64,000 bases of DNA, from contig CAJTYA010000006.1 of the NCBI GenBank assembly GCA_910583985.1, positions 62,001 to 126,000 of the forward strand, in the 5' to 3' direction. A program made the translations under genes and the position numbers. The stretch's first letter is position 1, and each line of letters starts with the position of its first letter. Shown in pieces: positions 7,837-17,281 of this stretch. Source of the DNA: an uncultured Alistipes sp. Its GTDB lineage: Bacteria; Bacteroidota; Bacteroidia; Bacteroidales; Rikenellaceae. The notes beneath the pieces were generated by a model. The model searched no databases. It worked only from the letters and a program-made list of their open reading frames with translations, and had not been told where the DNA came from.

Positions 7837-10008
7837 TTACTTCCGGCTGCGGGAGGATTTCGCATTCGCTTCGGCCTCCCTGTCGAGCAGGTAATAGATG
7901 TTATCGGCGATGGCGGAAGGCGGAATGAACATACCGCCGTAATTGCCCGTCACCGCATTGTGCGTATCGGGGAAACAGTAGTCGAAAGCCCCCTGCCGAT
8001 AGCGGTCGTAGGTTTCGGGAATGTTGTGCGGCCGCCAGTTGTCGTCGGTATGCACGTTCATCCAGCGCATGGCGGCATGGGTGATGCCGCGATGGAATTT
8101 CAGCCAGTCGATTTCGGGATCGACCTCCTCCCAGCGGATGCCGTTGGCGACCGACTGGGCGAACACGGAAAGGACTTCCCACTGCACGTGATCGCGCACC
8201 CAGTTGGCGAAATACCAGTCGCTGGAGCTGAGTACGGGTTTCGTGTTGTAGAGCATCGGAATATCGTCCGGCTCCCAGAGGTGGGTGAAAGGAAACAGAG
8301 TCCGCATCCAGTAGACCGCCTTGCGCTTGTAGGTCTCGTCCCCGAACTGCTCGTAGGCCTTGTAGTTGGCCACGGCGGCATGTCCGGCGGCGAGCAGGTT
8401 GGCCGCATGCAGGGGCGTCTCCCAGAAATCGCCTCCTTCGGGCCGCGTCATCGGCATGCAGAAATCGATCGCCTTGCGGGCTGCGTTCAGGAAGCGCTCC
8501 TCGCCGGTCCGGCGACCGATTTCGAGCAGTTCCATCGCCGGCAGGATGGTGATGTCGAGCGCCGTCGCCCCGTCGAGCCCCATCGGTTCGACGAAAGAGG
8601 TGGCCACTTTGAAGTCGTCCTTGCGGTAGTGGCGGCCGTCGGGCTCGAACGCAAAGGAACCGTCGGGACGCTGAATGGCGAGGATGTCGTCGCCCTGCTT
8701 GATGAGACGGGCCCGGATTTCCTCTTCGGAGGGCGCTTTGGCCGGAGCGGCGTTTTTCGGACTCTTCGGACGAAGGGACTCGACCTTGGCCTGCAACTGC
8801 CTGACGACGTCCGACTTCGGATTTTCGGCCATGTAGCGGGCCAGAAATCCGGGTATGCGGGGACTCGCCTCGTTCTCCGAACGCTGCACGACACCGAATC
8901 CGCGGCCTTCGTGCCACAGGTTCGTATTGTAGGCGCCGGCCATGCGGTCGAGCGCATCGCGGTAGTCCCATTTCGGAGCGGAGGGTTCGGGCAGCCCGTG
9001 CCGCTTTACCCAGTCGGTCACGACATCCACGCTGTTGCCCTTGCTGAGCCACAGTTCGGCATCGAACCGAACCTTCTCGCCGATGCGCAGTTCGACGGGC
9101 ACCTGTGCGTAGATTTCATTCTCGTGTCCTTCGACCGAGGCGTCGGGAATCATCAACCCCATCAACTGGTTATTCATCCGGTCCACGAAGTTGGGCGAAG
9201 CGAACACCGGCTGGGGGTGCTGGGTGCGGTAGTTGAACCAGCGGGCCGCCACGGCGTTGGGGTCCCATGCCAGCCCGATGCCGTCGCCTTCGTGGCTGAT
9301 GGCCATCACCGGAACCGACACCTTGTTGGGGTGGGGGGCCACACGCAGCGCCCACGGGTCTTTGAAAAAGTCCGACCCGCTGGTCCACTCGTCTCCCACG
9401 GCCCAGTCCACGCCGGGCAGGATCGCATCGTCCTTCTGCGTACCGAACGACGACTCGCCCACCTTGAGCCACGGACCGCGGATATAACGCAGCGTATAGT
9501 TGCCCGTAGCCGTCAGGTCGTAGGAAAGTTTCACGAAAGGAGAGTCCTTTTCGAGCGTCACGGTCACCGTACCCGTCAGGGCCGGCTCGGTGTAGGGATA
9601 GTGCATCCAGTTGTCGAAAGAGGTTCCCTGCAGCATGTCGCGCACGACGACCGAGCGGACATCGAAGACGAGGCTTTCGCCCTCAGCGTCCGCACGACGC
9701 ACGACCGTGTCGGCCTCCAGACGCATCGGGATGTCCTGATCGAGAATCATGATCTCGCCCAGATGATCCAGCACGGCCATCAGCTTGCCCGACGGAGTAC
9801 GGATTTCGCCCCATCCCCAGCCTTTGATGCGTTTGAAAAAATCGAGCGCGATACGGTCGTTCGCAAGCGTCGTCGCCTCTCCGGCATAACTGCTCTGTTT
9901 GAATTGCGGCACAGGACTGCCTGGGTTCGCCCGCACCGTGCCGGAGAGCATTCCCGGCAGGGAAAAAGCCGCGAGCAGAACGCTAAACATAATTTTTCTC
10001 ATTTTCAT
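7837..10008 (-). CDS. Large secreted protein with probable alpha/alpha-toroid domain, function unknown
   Basis: I do not recognise a characterised family for these 723 residues. The N-terminus is a signal peptide (MKMRKIMFSVLLAAFSLPGM). Residues ~30-350 are strand-rich with many aromatic turns (GWGWGEIRTPSGK, FDNWMHYPYTEP, RYIRGPWLKVGESSFG), compatible with a beta-sandwich of the kind that precedes many helical-barrel glycosidases. A charged Ala/Pro/Lys linker lies near residues 405-425. After it, repeated amphipathic helices (FLNAARKAIDFCMP, AANLLAAGHAAVANYKAYEQ, HVQWEVLSVFAQSVANG) suggest a six-hairpin (alpha/alpha) barrel. Its position, 15 bp downstream of a GH71/99-like enzyme in the same operon, supports a glycan-processing role. 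A lyase or glycoside hydrolase is a reasonable inference, not a demonstrated one. Confidence 0.7.
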   Translation of the reverse strand: MKMRKIMFSVLLAAFSLPGMLSGTVRANPGSPVPQFKQSSYAGEATTLANDRIALDFFKRIKGWGWGEIRTPSGKLMAVLDHLGEIMILDQDIPMRLEADTVVRRADAEGESLVFDVRSVVVRDMLQGTSFDNWMHYPYTEPALTGTVTVTLEKDSPFVKLSYDLTATGNYTLRYIRGPWLKVGESSFGTQKDDAILPGVDWAVGDEWTSGSDFFKDPWALRVAPHPNKVSVPVMAISHEGDGIGLAWDPNAVAARWFNYRTQHPQPVFASPNFVDRMNNQLMGLMIPDASVEGHENEIYAQVPVELRIGEKVRFDAELWLSKGNSVDVVTDWVKRHGLPEPSAPKWDYRDALDRMAGAYNTNLWHEGRGFGVVQRSENEASPRIPGFLARYMAENPKSDVVRQLQAKVESLRPKSPKNAAPAKAPSEEEIRARLIKQGDDILAIQRPDGSFAFEPDGRHYRKDDFKVATSFVEPMGLDGATALDITILPAMELLEIGRRTGEERFLNAARKAIDFCMPMTRPEGGDFWETPLHAANLLAAGHAAVANYKAYEQFGDETYKRKAVYWMRTLFPFTHLWEPDDIPMLYNTKPVLSSSDWYFANWVRDHVQWEVLSVFAQSVANGIRWEEVDPEIDWLKFHRGITHAAMRWMNVHTDDNWRPHNIPETYDRYRQGAFDYCFPDTHNAVTGNYGGMFIPPSAIADNIYYLLDREAEANAKSSRSRK

Positions 10009-10023
10009 TCGGGTCAGTCGGTT

Positions 10024-11865
10024 TTATTCTTCGAATCGGTAATTCGCCCTGCGCGACGGCGCCTGATCGCCGTGCAGCAGGAACTCGTCGATGTCGTACA
10101 ATTTCTGAATGTTATCGGCCCAATGGAAGTCGAAAGCCAACGGTCCGTCGCCGAAATACGAACGCGGAACACGCACCATCAACTCGTTGCCCTCGCTCCG
10201 GAAGGCGATGCCTTTGGCTCCCGTCCACCGGCCTTTGCCGAACCGCATGACGGTCGAGGTACCCTCGCCGCGGATCTCGCCGTTGACGAGCAGATCGTAG
10301 CCTTCCCATCCCGTAGCACGGTCGCCGTCCGCATCGATGAACAGCAGCATCCAGAAAGGGTCCGTGCAGGGCGTCAGCTTATCGGCCGTCTTCGCATAGA
10401 AATACACGTACTTGTCGTCGCGGGCCACTTTGGACTCGACGATGTCGTTGCGTCCCGTCGTGTCGACATACGGACCGGCCGAGAAATTGCCGGGGCTGTC
10501 GCGGTGATACGTGTCGCCGCGGTGGTCGTAGTACGTCTTGCGCACGGCAGTCCACTGGTCGAACCCGCCGTCGATGTCGATGGTGAACGGCTCTCCGGCC
10601 GGTTCGGGTTTCTCCACGCCCTTGTAGCGACGCACGTTGGCCATCAACTGATAGTAGTAGTTATCGCCGTGCCCGCCCTTCATCGGTTCGATGTCGCGGC
10701 TGAACTCCTGATTGTACTGGTCGATGAAATAGGATTCGCCCATTTCGACCTTGCGTCCGCCCTTGCCGCAGTCGGCTCCGGGGAAGAAATCCCAGCGCGC
10801 CATCTCCTCGGCGTAGTCTTCGATGCGGCGCGTCATCTGTCCGGCCGTCCACTCGTTCCATCCGGTCACGAACACGAATTCCGGATCGACCTCCAGCGCC
10901 CGCTGCCACTGCTGTTCGAAATAGAGGCCCTTGTCGGTGTCCTCCGTCACGTCGTACTCGTTGGCGGCAGGCTGGACGCCGTCGTGGAAACTGCGTCCGA
11001 TGTTCGAAAGCGGATGCTCGGCCGCCGCCACGGGCACGTATTCGGCCCGGTCGGGCGACTCGCTCCAGCCTACGGACTGCGGATAATGGTCCACCCACGG
11101 CCATTCGTCGTGTCCGTCGTCGTACCACCGGAGCGTCGTCCACGCCCAGCTCTGACGGATCGTGAAAAAGTCCGCGATCGCTTCGGGGAACCGCACGTCG
11201 TCCACCTCGTCGCGCCCTCCGGTGACATGCTGTCCGAAGAGCAGCAACGGCTTGCCCTTCCACCGGAACCACAGGTCGGCGTAGAGGCCCCGGCTGTAAA
11301 TCTGCTCCCAGAGTTGCAGCACCGAGCTCTGACTGGCCAGACAGGCGATCTGCGGCGTGGCCTCGCCCTCGGCCCTCATCTTGCGAAACACGTCGGCGAT
11401 AAACACGAAGACGTCCTTATAGATCACGTCGTTCGTGTTGTCGAGCACGATCAGGTCGATCCCCGCATCGCACAACTGACGGGCATGGCGGCGGACGATC
11501 CACTCGTCCTTCATGATGTAATAGCCCGCTTCGGGCTCGCCCCAATAATGCGTGCCGCCGCCCCAGCGGGGATTTTTCGGATCGGCCGCGAGGATCTTCG
11601 TCACGTCGTAGGGACCGTGCGGATTTCCGGGCTGGTTGTGCGTCATGAAGTAGAACATGGCCACCGTGCGGCCGGCCCGGCGGGGACCGCACTCGTCGTA
11701 TCCGGGCAACGCCCTTCCCAGCGCATCGGTCGCCGTCCACGTATCGGCCTTGAGATCCCTCCCCGCACGGGGAGAGGCTTCCGGTCCGGCAGCCCGGACC
11801 GAAAGCCACGCCGCGGCGCAGAACGCCGCGAGCGTCAGTGTTTTCGATAAAACAGCGTTCGACAT
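10024..11865 (-). CDS. GH71/GH99-like glycosidase with C-terminal CBM9-like module
   Basis: The 613-residue protein starts with a signal peptide (MSNAVLSKTLTLAAFCAAAW). Its first ~390 residues look like the TIM-barrel of GH71/GH99-like endo-acting glycosidases: VAMFYFMTHNQPGNPHGPYD, the strand AGIDLIVLDNTNDVIYKDVF, KGKPLLLFG and the characteristic late motif FVFVTGWNEWTAGQ. The C-terminal ~180 residues are a CBM9/DOMON-like sandwich (FTIDIDGGFDQWTAVRK, LLFIDADGDRATGWEGYDLLVNG). GH99 enzymes act on mannan-type and N-glycan linkages, but the linkage cleaved here cannot be deduced. It is 11 bp downstream of the DUF5722 gene and 15 bp upstream of the unknown 723-residue protein, so the three are co-transcribed. 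Confidence 0.8.
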   Translation of the reverse strand: MSNAVLSKTLTLAAFCAAAWLSVRAAGPEASPRAGRDLKADTWTATDALGRALPGYDECGPRRAGRTVAMFYFMTHNQPGNPHGPYDVTKILAADPKNPRWGGGTHYWGEPEAGYYIMKDEWIVRRHARQLCDAGIDLIVLDNTNDVIYKDVFVFIADVFRKMRAEGEATPQIACLASQSSVLQLWEQIYSRGLYADLWFRWKGKPLLLFGQHVTGGRDEVDDVRFPEAIADFFTIRQSWAWTTLRWYDDGHDEWPWVDHYPQSVGWSESPDRAEYVPVAAAEHPLSNIGRSFHDGVQPAANEYDVTEDTDKGLYFEQQWQRALEVDPEFVFVTGWNEWTAGQMTRRIEDYAEEMARWDFFPGADCGKGGRKVEMGESYFIDQYNQEFSRDIEPMKGGHGDNYYYQLMANVRRYKGVEKPEPAGEPFTIDIDGGFDQWTAVRKTYYDHRGDTYHRDSPGNFSAGPYVDTTGRNDIVESKVARDDKYVYFYAKTADKLTPCTDPFWMLLFIDADGDRATGWEGYDLLVNGEIRGEGTSTVMRFGKGRWTGAKGIAFRSEGNELMVRVPRSYFGDGPLAFDFHWADNIQKLYDIDEFLLHGDQAPSRRANYRFEE

Positions 11866-11876
11866 GCCTCCCTATA

Positions 11877-14018
11877 TCACTGGTTTGCGGCCTGTTTCTG
11901 CGACTTCATCGGGATGGGAGCCTTGTAGACAATCTCGTCCCAATTGTCGATGCCGATGATCTTCTTGGCGAATTCGAACTTCTGTTCCTCCTTGTCCGTT
12001 CCGAAGGCCTGGAAAACGAACCACGCCGGCTTGCGTCCCGCCGGATCGGTCTCGTCGTCCACGAAACGACGCACGCCGATACGGAGACCGCCCTCGCCGC
12101 GCTGGTCGAACCAGCCGTGCATCTGGTAGGCGTCGATGCCGTCGCAGGCTTCGAGCTTCTTCATCGCATAGGCCATACCGGCAGCCTGCTCCATCAACGC
12201 CTCGTCGGAGTAGTCTTTCGAGTTGGGATTCTGCTCGGAAAGGTAGAGCGTCCGTTTTTCCTTGCCTTTATAGAGCGCACGCGGCTGTTTGATCCATGCG
12301 TCGAGCACTTCGAGGTTCTTGAACGTAATGAGCGGCGTGTCGTAGTCGAACGTCGCCTGTTCGTCGAGCCATGCCTTGGGTTCGAACAACGACTGGGGAT
12401 AGGGATGATGGGCCACGCCCCATTTGAAATCGCCTTCGGCTTCCGTATAGTCGAGCAGCAGTTCGAGCAGCCGGGCCGACGGATAGCAATACTCGTTGTG
12501 GCGGTCCTGCCAGTAGTGGGTCAGCGTGATGAGCGCCTCCGAATGGGGGTTGTACTTGCGGGCCGTGTAATAGAGCAGGCGCATCGACTTCATGTAAATG
12601 TCCATGAACCGCAGCGGCGTCTTCACCCCGGCATTGGTCCAGACCCATCCCGCATCGACTTCGTTGTGGGCGATCCAGTGGTGGATGCGTCCGTATTTCT
12701 TGTCGGGACGGCTGTACCGCGCAGCCAGAAAGTCGATGGCAGCGGCATAGAGGTTCAGCGATTCGAGCGTCGTCATGTTGGGCATCGTGTAGATGCCGGC
12801 CGGATCGAAGTCGGGATGCTCGAACAGACGGCCGACCTCCTTGTCGGCGAAGGAGCGTTCGGGCGCGATGAGGACGATGGCCGAGACGATGATGTTCTTC
12901 GAAGCGGTGAACTGCAACGTTTTATCGAAATTCTCGATCGCTTTGCGATCCGCATAATAGGTCTTGCCGTTGTATTCGAACGGAATCGAATTGTCGGACG
13001 GCGTAAGACGCATGAATCCCAGACCCACGTTGACCGTCACGCTGGTGGCCTGCAGGCTGTCGAGGTCCGAAACATAGGGGCTGTTGTGGAATCCGCCGAT
13101 GCCTTTCTTGCTGGCCACCGTCTCGTGCGGCAGCTTGTAGAGCGACGCCACCTCGTCGGCATACCGGCCGTGCGAACAGATCAGATACCCTTTCTGCGAC
13201 TTCTGGGCCAGCACCCAGCGCGAATAGAGACGGTCGTAGCGCTGCCCGTCGATGTCGGCGTAACGGTCGAATTTCAGCTTGAAGGTTTTGGGCTTGTCGA
13301 TCCGGCGCTCGGTGAGGAAGTCCTTTTCGGTCAGCTCGCCGAACATCGGCACTTCGCACAGATAGACTTCGCCGGGCATTCCCTTGATGTCTCCGCTCAC
13401 TTCGACGGCACCGTCGGTCACCTTTACTTCGGTCACACGGCAGGGATGGTTTTTCTTCAGGTATACGTCGATGTCGCGGTTGAGCCTTTTCTCGCGCTCC
13501 TCGCGTTCGACTTTCACCCTGTTCTGCGCCATTTCCTTTTCGGTGTAGGCCCTCAGACGGGGATTCTTGATGCGCATCGTCGTCGGGCGGGCCGTACTGG
13601 GCACGATGAGCAGGCTCAGATAGTCTCCGGGACCCTGCAACTTTTTCAGTTTGTCGGTCACATCGACCGAGAACGTGCTCCATCCCTCGGCGATCGGCAT
13701 GCGGATCATATTCTCCTCGATGCGCGAAGCGTCGTCGTTGACCGTGACGACCATGAATTCCATGCCCGAAGCACAGAAATAATCGAAGCTCAGCACGGCA
13801 ATGTCGTCGGAAAGGGCGTCCGTCAGCGGATCGAACCGAACCGTCGCATTGCCGGGCGCGGTCGTCACTTCGAACACGCCTTTTTCGACTTCTTCCATCG
13901 TAAATCCTTTGGTTTCCCCGACAGCGACGTTCAGGGGCACCGCATGTTGCGCGCCGAGTCGTCCCGCGCACAGCAACAAAACGGCCAGCACAGTGCCGGC
14001 AATTTTTTTCGCACTCAT
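11877..14018 (-). CDS. DUF5722-type secreted glycosidase-like protein
   Basis: The protein has a signal peptide (MSAKKIAGTVLAVLLLCAGRLGAQ). A ~250-residue N-terminal sandwich region (FSVDVTDKLKKLQGPGDYLS) follows, then a barrel that resembles the DUF5722 family. Two acidic motifs fit clan-A-type catalytic glutamates: IHHWIAHNEVDAGWVW for the acid/base and LYLSEQNPNSKDY for the nucleophile. They are spaced as at the ends of barrel strands 4 and 7. This suggests a retaining glycoside hydrolase; the substrate is unknown. It is the first gene of a leftward operon with the GH71/99-like enzyme (11 bp apart). No SusC/SusD transporter pair is present nearby, which is unusual for a Bacteroidetes glycan locus. 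Confidence 0.75.
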   Translation of the reverse strand: MSAKKIAGTVLAVLLLCAGRLGAQHAVPLNVAVGETKGFTMEEVEKGVFEVTTAPGNATVRFDPLTDALSDDIAVLSFDYFCASGMEFMVVTVNDDASRIEENMIRMPIAEGWSTFSVDVTDKLKKLQGPGDYLSLLIVPSTARPTTMRIKNPRLRAYTEKEMAQNRVKVEREEREKRLNRDIDVYLKKNHPCRVTEVKVTDGAVEVSGDIKGMPGEVYLCEVPMFGELTEKDFLTERRIDKPKTFKLKFDRYADIDGQRYDRLYSRWVLAQKSQKGYLICSHGRYADEVASLYKLPHETVASKKGIGGFHNSPYVSDLDSLQATSVTVNVGLGFMRLTPSDNSIPFEYNGKTYYADRKAIENFDKTLQFTASKNIIVSAIVLIAPERSFADKEVGRLFEHPDFDPAGIYTMPNMTTLESLNLYAAAIDFLAARYSRPDKKYGRIHHWIAHNEVDAGWVWTNAGVKTPLRFMDIYMKSMRLLYYTARKYNPHSEALITLTHYWQDRHNEYCYPSARLLELLLDYTEAEGDFKWGVAHHPYPQSLFEPKAWLDEQATFDYDTPLITFKNLEVLDAWIKQPRALYKGKEKRTLYLSEQNPNSKDYSDEALMEQAAGMAYAMKKLEACDGIDAYQMHGWFDQRGEGGLRIGVRRFVDDETDPAGRKPAWFVFQAFGTDKEEQKFEFAKKIIGIDNWDEIVYKAPIPMKSQKQAANQ

Positions 14019-14225
14019 TTTAAATTGTTTAGGTTAAGATTTTCGTCACGGTGCATACGGTCGCACGCATCCGCTCTACGAAAATACGGATTTTCGGGCG
14101 AAAAACATCGGGTCGAAGCGCGAAATCGCACCGCACGACCCGTTTATCTGCGCCGGGAGAAGACGACTCGGAAGACGGGACGACTCTTTTTGGAGGCGGC
14201 CCGTACAAGATTCGGGATAGTATTC

Positions 14226-14233
14226 TATCTTTG
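14226..14233 (+). promoter_or_regulatory. Possible -7 element upstream of feoAB
   Basis: TATCTTTG matches the Bacteroidetes -7 consensus and lies 128 bp before the FeoAB start. No -33 TTG is found at the spacing used by the other promoters here, so the call is weak. The remainder of 14019-14360 shows nothing else I can name. Confidence 0.4.
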
Positions 14234-14360
14234 CACGGCGGCTCCTCGGAACCGTCCGTCGGGTACCTGCTGCGCGGAATCACCCTACATTCCGGTATTG
14301 CGCGCTACTGTCCGGCTGCCTATTTTCGCACCATCGCCCGCCCCGGCGGAGCCTGTTTTT

Positions 14361-16844
14361 ATGGAAGAAGATAAGAAAACATACGTCAAGCGGTTGTCGG
14401 AACTCAAGACCTCCGAACGGGGCATCATCACCAAAGTCTTCGGACACGGGTCGTTCCGCCACCGCATCACCGAAATGGGATTCGTCCGCGGACAGGTCGT
14501 CACGGTCATCAAGAACGCACCGCTGCTCGACCCGATCGAATACGAAATCATGGGCTACCGCATCGCCCTGCGCAACAGCGAAGCCGAACTGATCGAAGTG
14601 TCCGTCGCCACGGAAGCCGTCGGCCGGTATGTCGATCTGCCCGCCGAAGCGACGTTCCGGGGCGAATCGGTCAACCGATTTCTGCACGAAGCGAGCAAAA
14701 CGATCAACGTGGCGCTGGTGGGCAACCCCAACTGCGGAAAGACGTCGCTCTTCAACGCCGCCTCCGGTGCGCACGAAAGGGTGGGCAACTACAGCGGCGT
14801 GACGGTCGGAGCCAAACGGGCCTCGTTCCGTCAGGACGGCTACACGTTCGAACTGGTCGACCTGCCGGGCACCTATTCCATCACCGAATACACGCCCGAA
14901 GAGCTCTACGTGCGCAGCCACCTGCTCGGCGAAATGCCCGATGTGGTCATCAACGTGGTCGATGCTTCGAACCTCGAACGCAACCTGTTTCTCACCACGC
15001 AGCTCATCGACATGAACCTCAAGGTGGTCATCGCGCTGAACATGTACGACGAGCTGGAGAAATCGGGCACGCAATTCGATTACCGCAGTCTGGCCGGCAT
15101 GATCGGCATCCCGATCGTCCCGACCGTGGCCTACCGCCGGGAGGGCATCCGCGAGCTGTTTAAAACCGTCATCGACGTGTTCGAAGACAACGAGCCGCAC
15201 GTCCGCCACATCCACATCAACTACGGCGCCGACATCGAGGCCTGCATCCGCGCCCTGCAAGAGAAACTGTGGCCCGACAAGGACATCGTCGCCCGGTACT
15301 CGTCGCGCTATTTGGCCATCAAGCTGCTGAGCGGCGACGCCGACATCCACAAGCTGGTCGAAGGAGCCGACAATTTCGACGACCTTCTTTCGACCGCCTC
15401 GCTGTTCCGGCGCAAACTCGAACGGCAATACGGCGATACGGCCGAGGCGATCATTTCGGATGCCAAATACGGATTCATCGCCGGTGCGCTCGAAGAGACG
15501 TGCCGGAAAAGGCCGCCCCGCGAAGAACAGACATCCGACCGCATCGACCGCATCATGACCCACCGGATATGGGGGCTGCCCATCTTCCTGTTTTTCATGT
15601 GGATCATGTTCCAGACGACTTTCTCGATAGGCAGCATTCCGGCCGGATGGATGGAGAGCGGCGTGGAGTGGCTGGGCCGCTGGATACGGTCCGTTATGCA
15701 CGAGGGGCCGCTGCGCGAGCTGCTCGCCGACGGAATCGTCGGCGGGGTGGGGGGCGTCATCGTTTTTCTGCCCAACATCCTGATTCTGTTTTTCTTCATC
15801 TCGCTGATGGAAGACACGGGCTACATGGCCCGCGCGGCGTTCATCATGGACAAGCTGATGCACAAGATCGGCCTTCACGGCAAATCGTTCATCCCGCTGC
15901 TGATGGGTTTCGGATGCAACGTGCCGGCCATTCTGGCCACGCGCACGCTGGAAAGCCGCAAGGACAGGATGCTCACGATGCTCATCATTCCGTTCATGTC
16001 GTGCAGCGCCCGCCTGCCGGTGTACGTGCTGCTGATCTCGGCCTTTTTCCCGCACAACAAGGGGCTGGTGCTCTTCTCGATCTACCTGACCGGCATTCTG
16101 ATCGCCATCCTGTCGGCCGCACTGTTCAAGAAGATGCTCTTCGCACGGGCCGAGGCGCCTTTCGTCATGGAACTGCCGCCCTACCGGATTCCCACGGCCC
16201 GCAACGTGCTGCGCCACATGTGGAGCAAAGGAGCCCAATACCTCCGCAAGATGGGTTCGGTCATTCTGCTGGCCTCGGTCGTCATCTGGGCATTGGGCCA
16301 CTACCCGCAGAAAACGCCGTATTCGATCGACTACGACGCCATGCGGACGGAAGTCGCCGCATCGGACATGACGCCGGAAAGCAAAGCACTCGAAATCAAG
16401 CGTCTCGACAACCTGCAACTGGCCGAGCACCGGGAAAAATCCTACATCGGCCGGCTGGGACATTTCATCGAACCGGCCATCCGGCCGCTGGGATTCGACT
16501 GGCAGATCGGCGTGAGCCTGTTCAGCGGTCTGGCGGCCAAAGAAATCGTCGTCAGCACGATGGCCGTACTGAGCAACAGCGGCGACGACGACGCCTCGTT
16601 CGCGGAGAATCTCCAGAACCAGGTATACACGTCGGGAGAGAGAGCCGGAGAGAAGGTCTACTCTCCGCTGGTGGCCTACACGATGATGTTGTTCATCCTG
16701 CTCTACGTGCCTTGCATCGCGGCCATTACGGCCATACGCAGGGAGGCGGGACGGAAGTGGGCCGTGCTGTCCGTGCTCTATTCGACCAGTTTCGCATGGT
16801 TATTGTCGCTGCTCGTCTATCAGATAGGAAGCCTCTTTTCTTAA
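14361..16844 (+). CDS. feoB: Fused FeoA-FeoB ferrous iron transporter
   Basis: This imports Fe(II) across the inner membrane. The ATG at 14361 (MEEDKKTYVKRLSEL) begins a FeoA-like SH3 domain (residues ~10-90: ITEMGFVRGQVVTVI, DPIEYEIMGYRIALR). The FeoB G-domain follows, with G1 GNPNCGKTS at about 121, G3 DLPGTYS at about 167 and G4 NMYDE. The membrane domain holds the two Gate motifs, including GFGCNVPAI...RTLESRKDRMLT and the later FSGLAAKEIVVSTMAVL. At 827 residues it matches the FeoA-FeoB fusions common in Bacteroidetes. A small Cys-rich FeoB-associated protein follows 19 bp later. No Fur box could be identified by eye. Confidence 0.95.
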   Translation: MEEDKKTYVKRLSELKTSERGIITKVFGHGSFRHRITEMGFVRGQVVTVIKNAPLLDPIEYEIMGYRIALRNSEAELIEVSVATEAVGRYVDLPAEATFRGESVNRFLHEASKTINVALVGNPNCGKTSLFNAASGAHERVGNYSGVTVGAKRASFRQDGYTFELVDLPGTYSITEYTPEELYVRSHLLGEMPDVVINVVDASNLERNLFLTTQLIDMNLKVVIALNMYDELEKSGTQFDYRSLAGMIGIPIVPTVAYRREGIRELFKTVIDVFEDNEPHVRHIHINYGADIEACIRALQEKLWPDKDIVARYSSRYLAIKLLSGDADIHKLVEGADNFDDLLSTASLFRRKLERQYGDTAEAIISDAKYGFIAGALEETCRKRPPREEQTSDRIDRIMTHRIWGLPIFLFFMWIMFQTTFSIGSIPAGWMESGVEWLGRWIRSVMHEGPLRELLADGIVGGVGGVIVFLPNILILFFFISLMEDTGYMARAAFIMDKLMHKIGLHGKSFIPLLMGFGCNVPAILATRTLESRKDRMLTMLIIPFMSCSARLPVYVLLISAFFPHNKGLVLFSIYLTGILIAILSAALFKKMLFARAEAPFVMELPPYRIPTARNVLRHMWSKGAQYLRKMGSVILLASVVIWALGHYPQKTPYSIDYDAMRTEVAASDMTPESKALEIKRLDNLQLAEHREKSYIGRLGHFIEPAIRPLGFDWQIGVSLFSGLAAKEIVVSTMAVLSNSGDDDASFAENLQNQVYTSGERAGEKVYSPLVAYTMMLFILLYVPCIAAITAIRREAGRKWAVLSVLYSTSFAWLLSLLVYQIGSLFS

Positions 16845-16863
16845 TTCCAATCATCGCGAGACC

Positions 16864-17058
16864 ATGCAGGAAATCGTCACGAAGATCATCGTCATCGCAG
16901 CCCTCGTCCTTTTAGTGTGGCTGCTGTACCGGAAACTGCGCCGAAAAAATTCCCGGTGCGGCTCTTCGGGCTGCAACGAATGCGGACAGCCCTGCGGACC
17001 CCGTTCCTGCGAAGGAAAGCCTCCGGGAACGGAAAAACGGGACGGACGACCGCTCTGA
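16864..17058 (+). CDS. FeoB-associated Cys-rich membrane protein
   Basis: This 64-residue protein has one transmembrane helix (IIVIAALVLLVWLLYRKL) followed by a basic segment and a cytoplasmic-looking Cys-rich tail (CGSSGCNECGQPCGPRSC). That is the pattern of the small proteins encoded next to feoB in many anaerobes. It probably helps Fe(II) handling at FeoB, although its biochemical role is unproven. It is 19 bp downstream of feoAB and almost certainly co-transcribed. Confidence 0.85.
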   Translation: MQEIVTKIIVIAALVLLVWLLYRKLRRKNSRCGSSGCNECGQPCGPRSCEGKPPGTEKRDGRPL

Positions 17059-17281
17059 GCGATTCCACCGACAGGAGACGGCCCTGCCCGGAGAAGGAAC
17101 AATAACCTCAAAAGCGCGATTCGCCGACAGAGCGACACGACAGAAACCGCCCCCCCAGAGCAATGAAAGCGGGGAGACGGTCCCGGCCGTATTTCCCTCC
17201 GTCGCACGACTGTACAAGCCGCCTTGCGGGAAAGCCTCGCAAGGCGATCCCGCAGTTCGGGCACGAAAAATTTGGGAATGC

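Noticed and set aside
7960..11850. A plus-strand frame of nearly 1300 codons across the glycosidase operon.
   Set aside because: It is antisense to two proteins with signal peptides and recognisable catalytic motifs, and has no recognisable domains itself.
11838..14360. A long in-frame extension upstream of FeoAB that would make a fused 1668-residue protein.
   Set aside because: The extension is antisense to the DUF5722 gene. The ATG at 14361 begins exactly at a FeoA domain.
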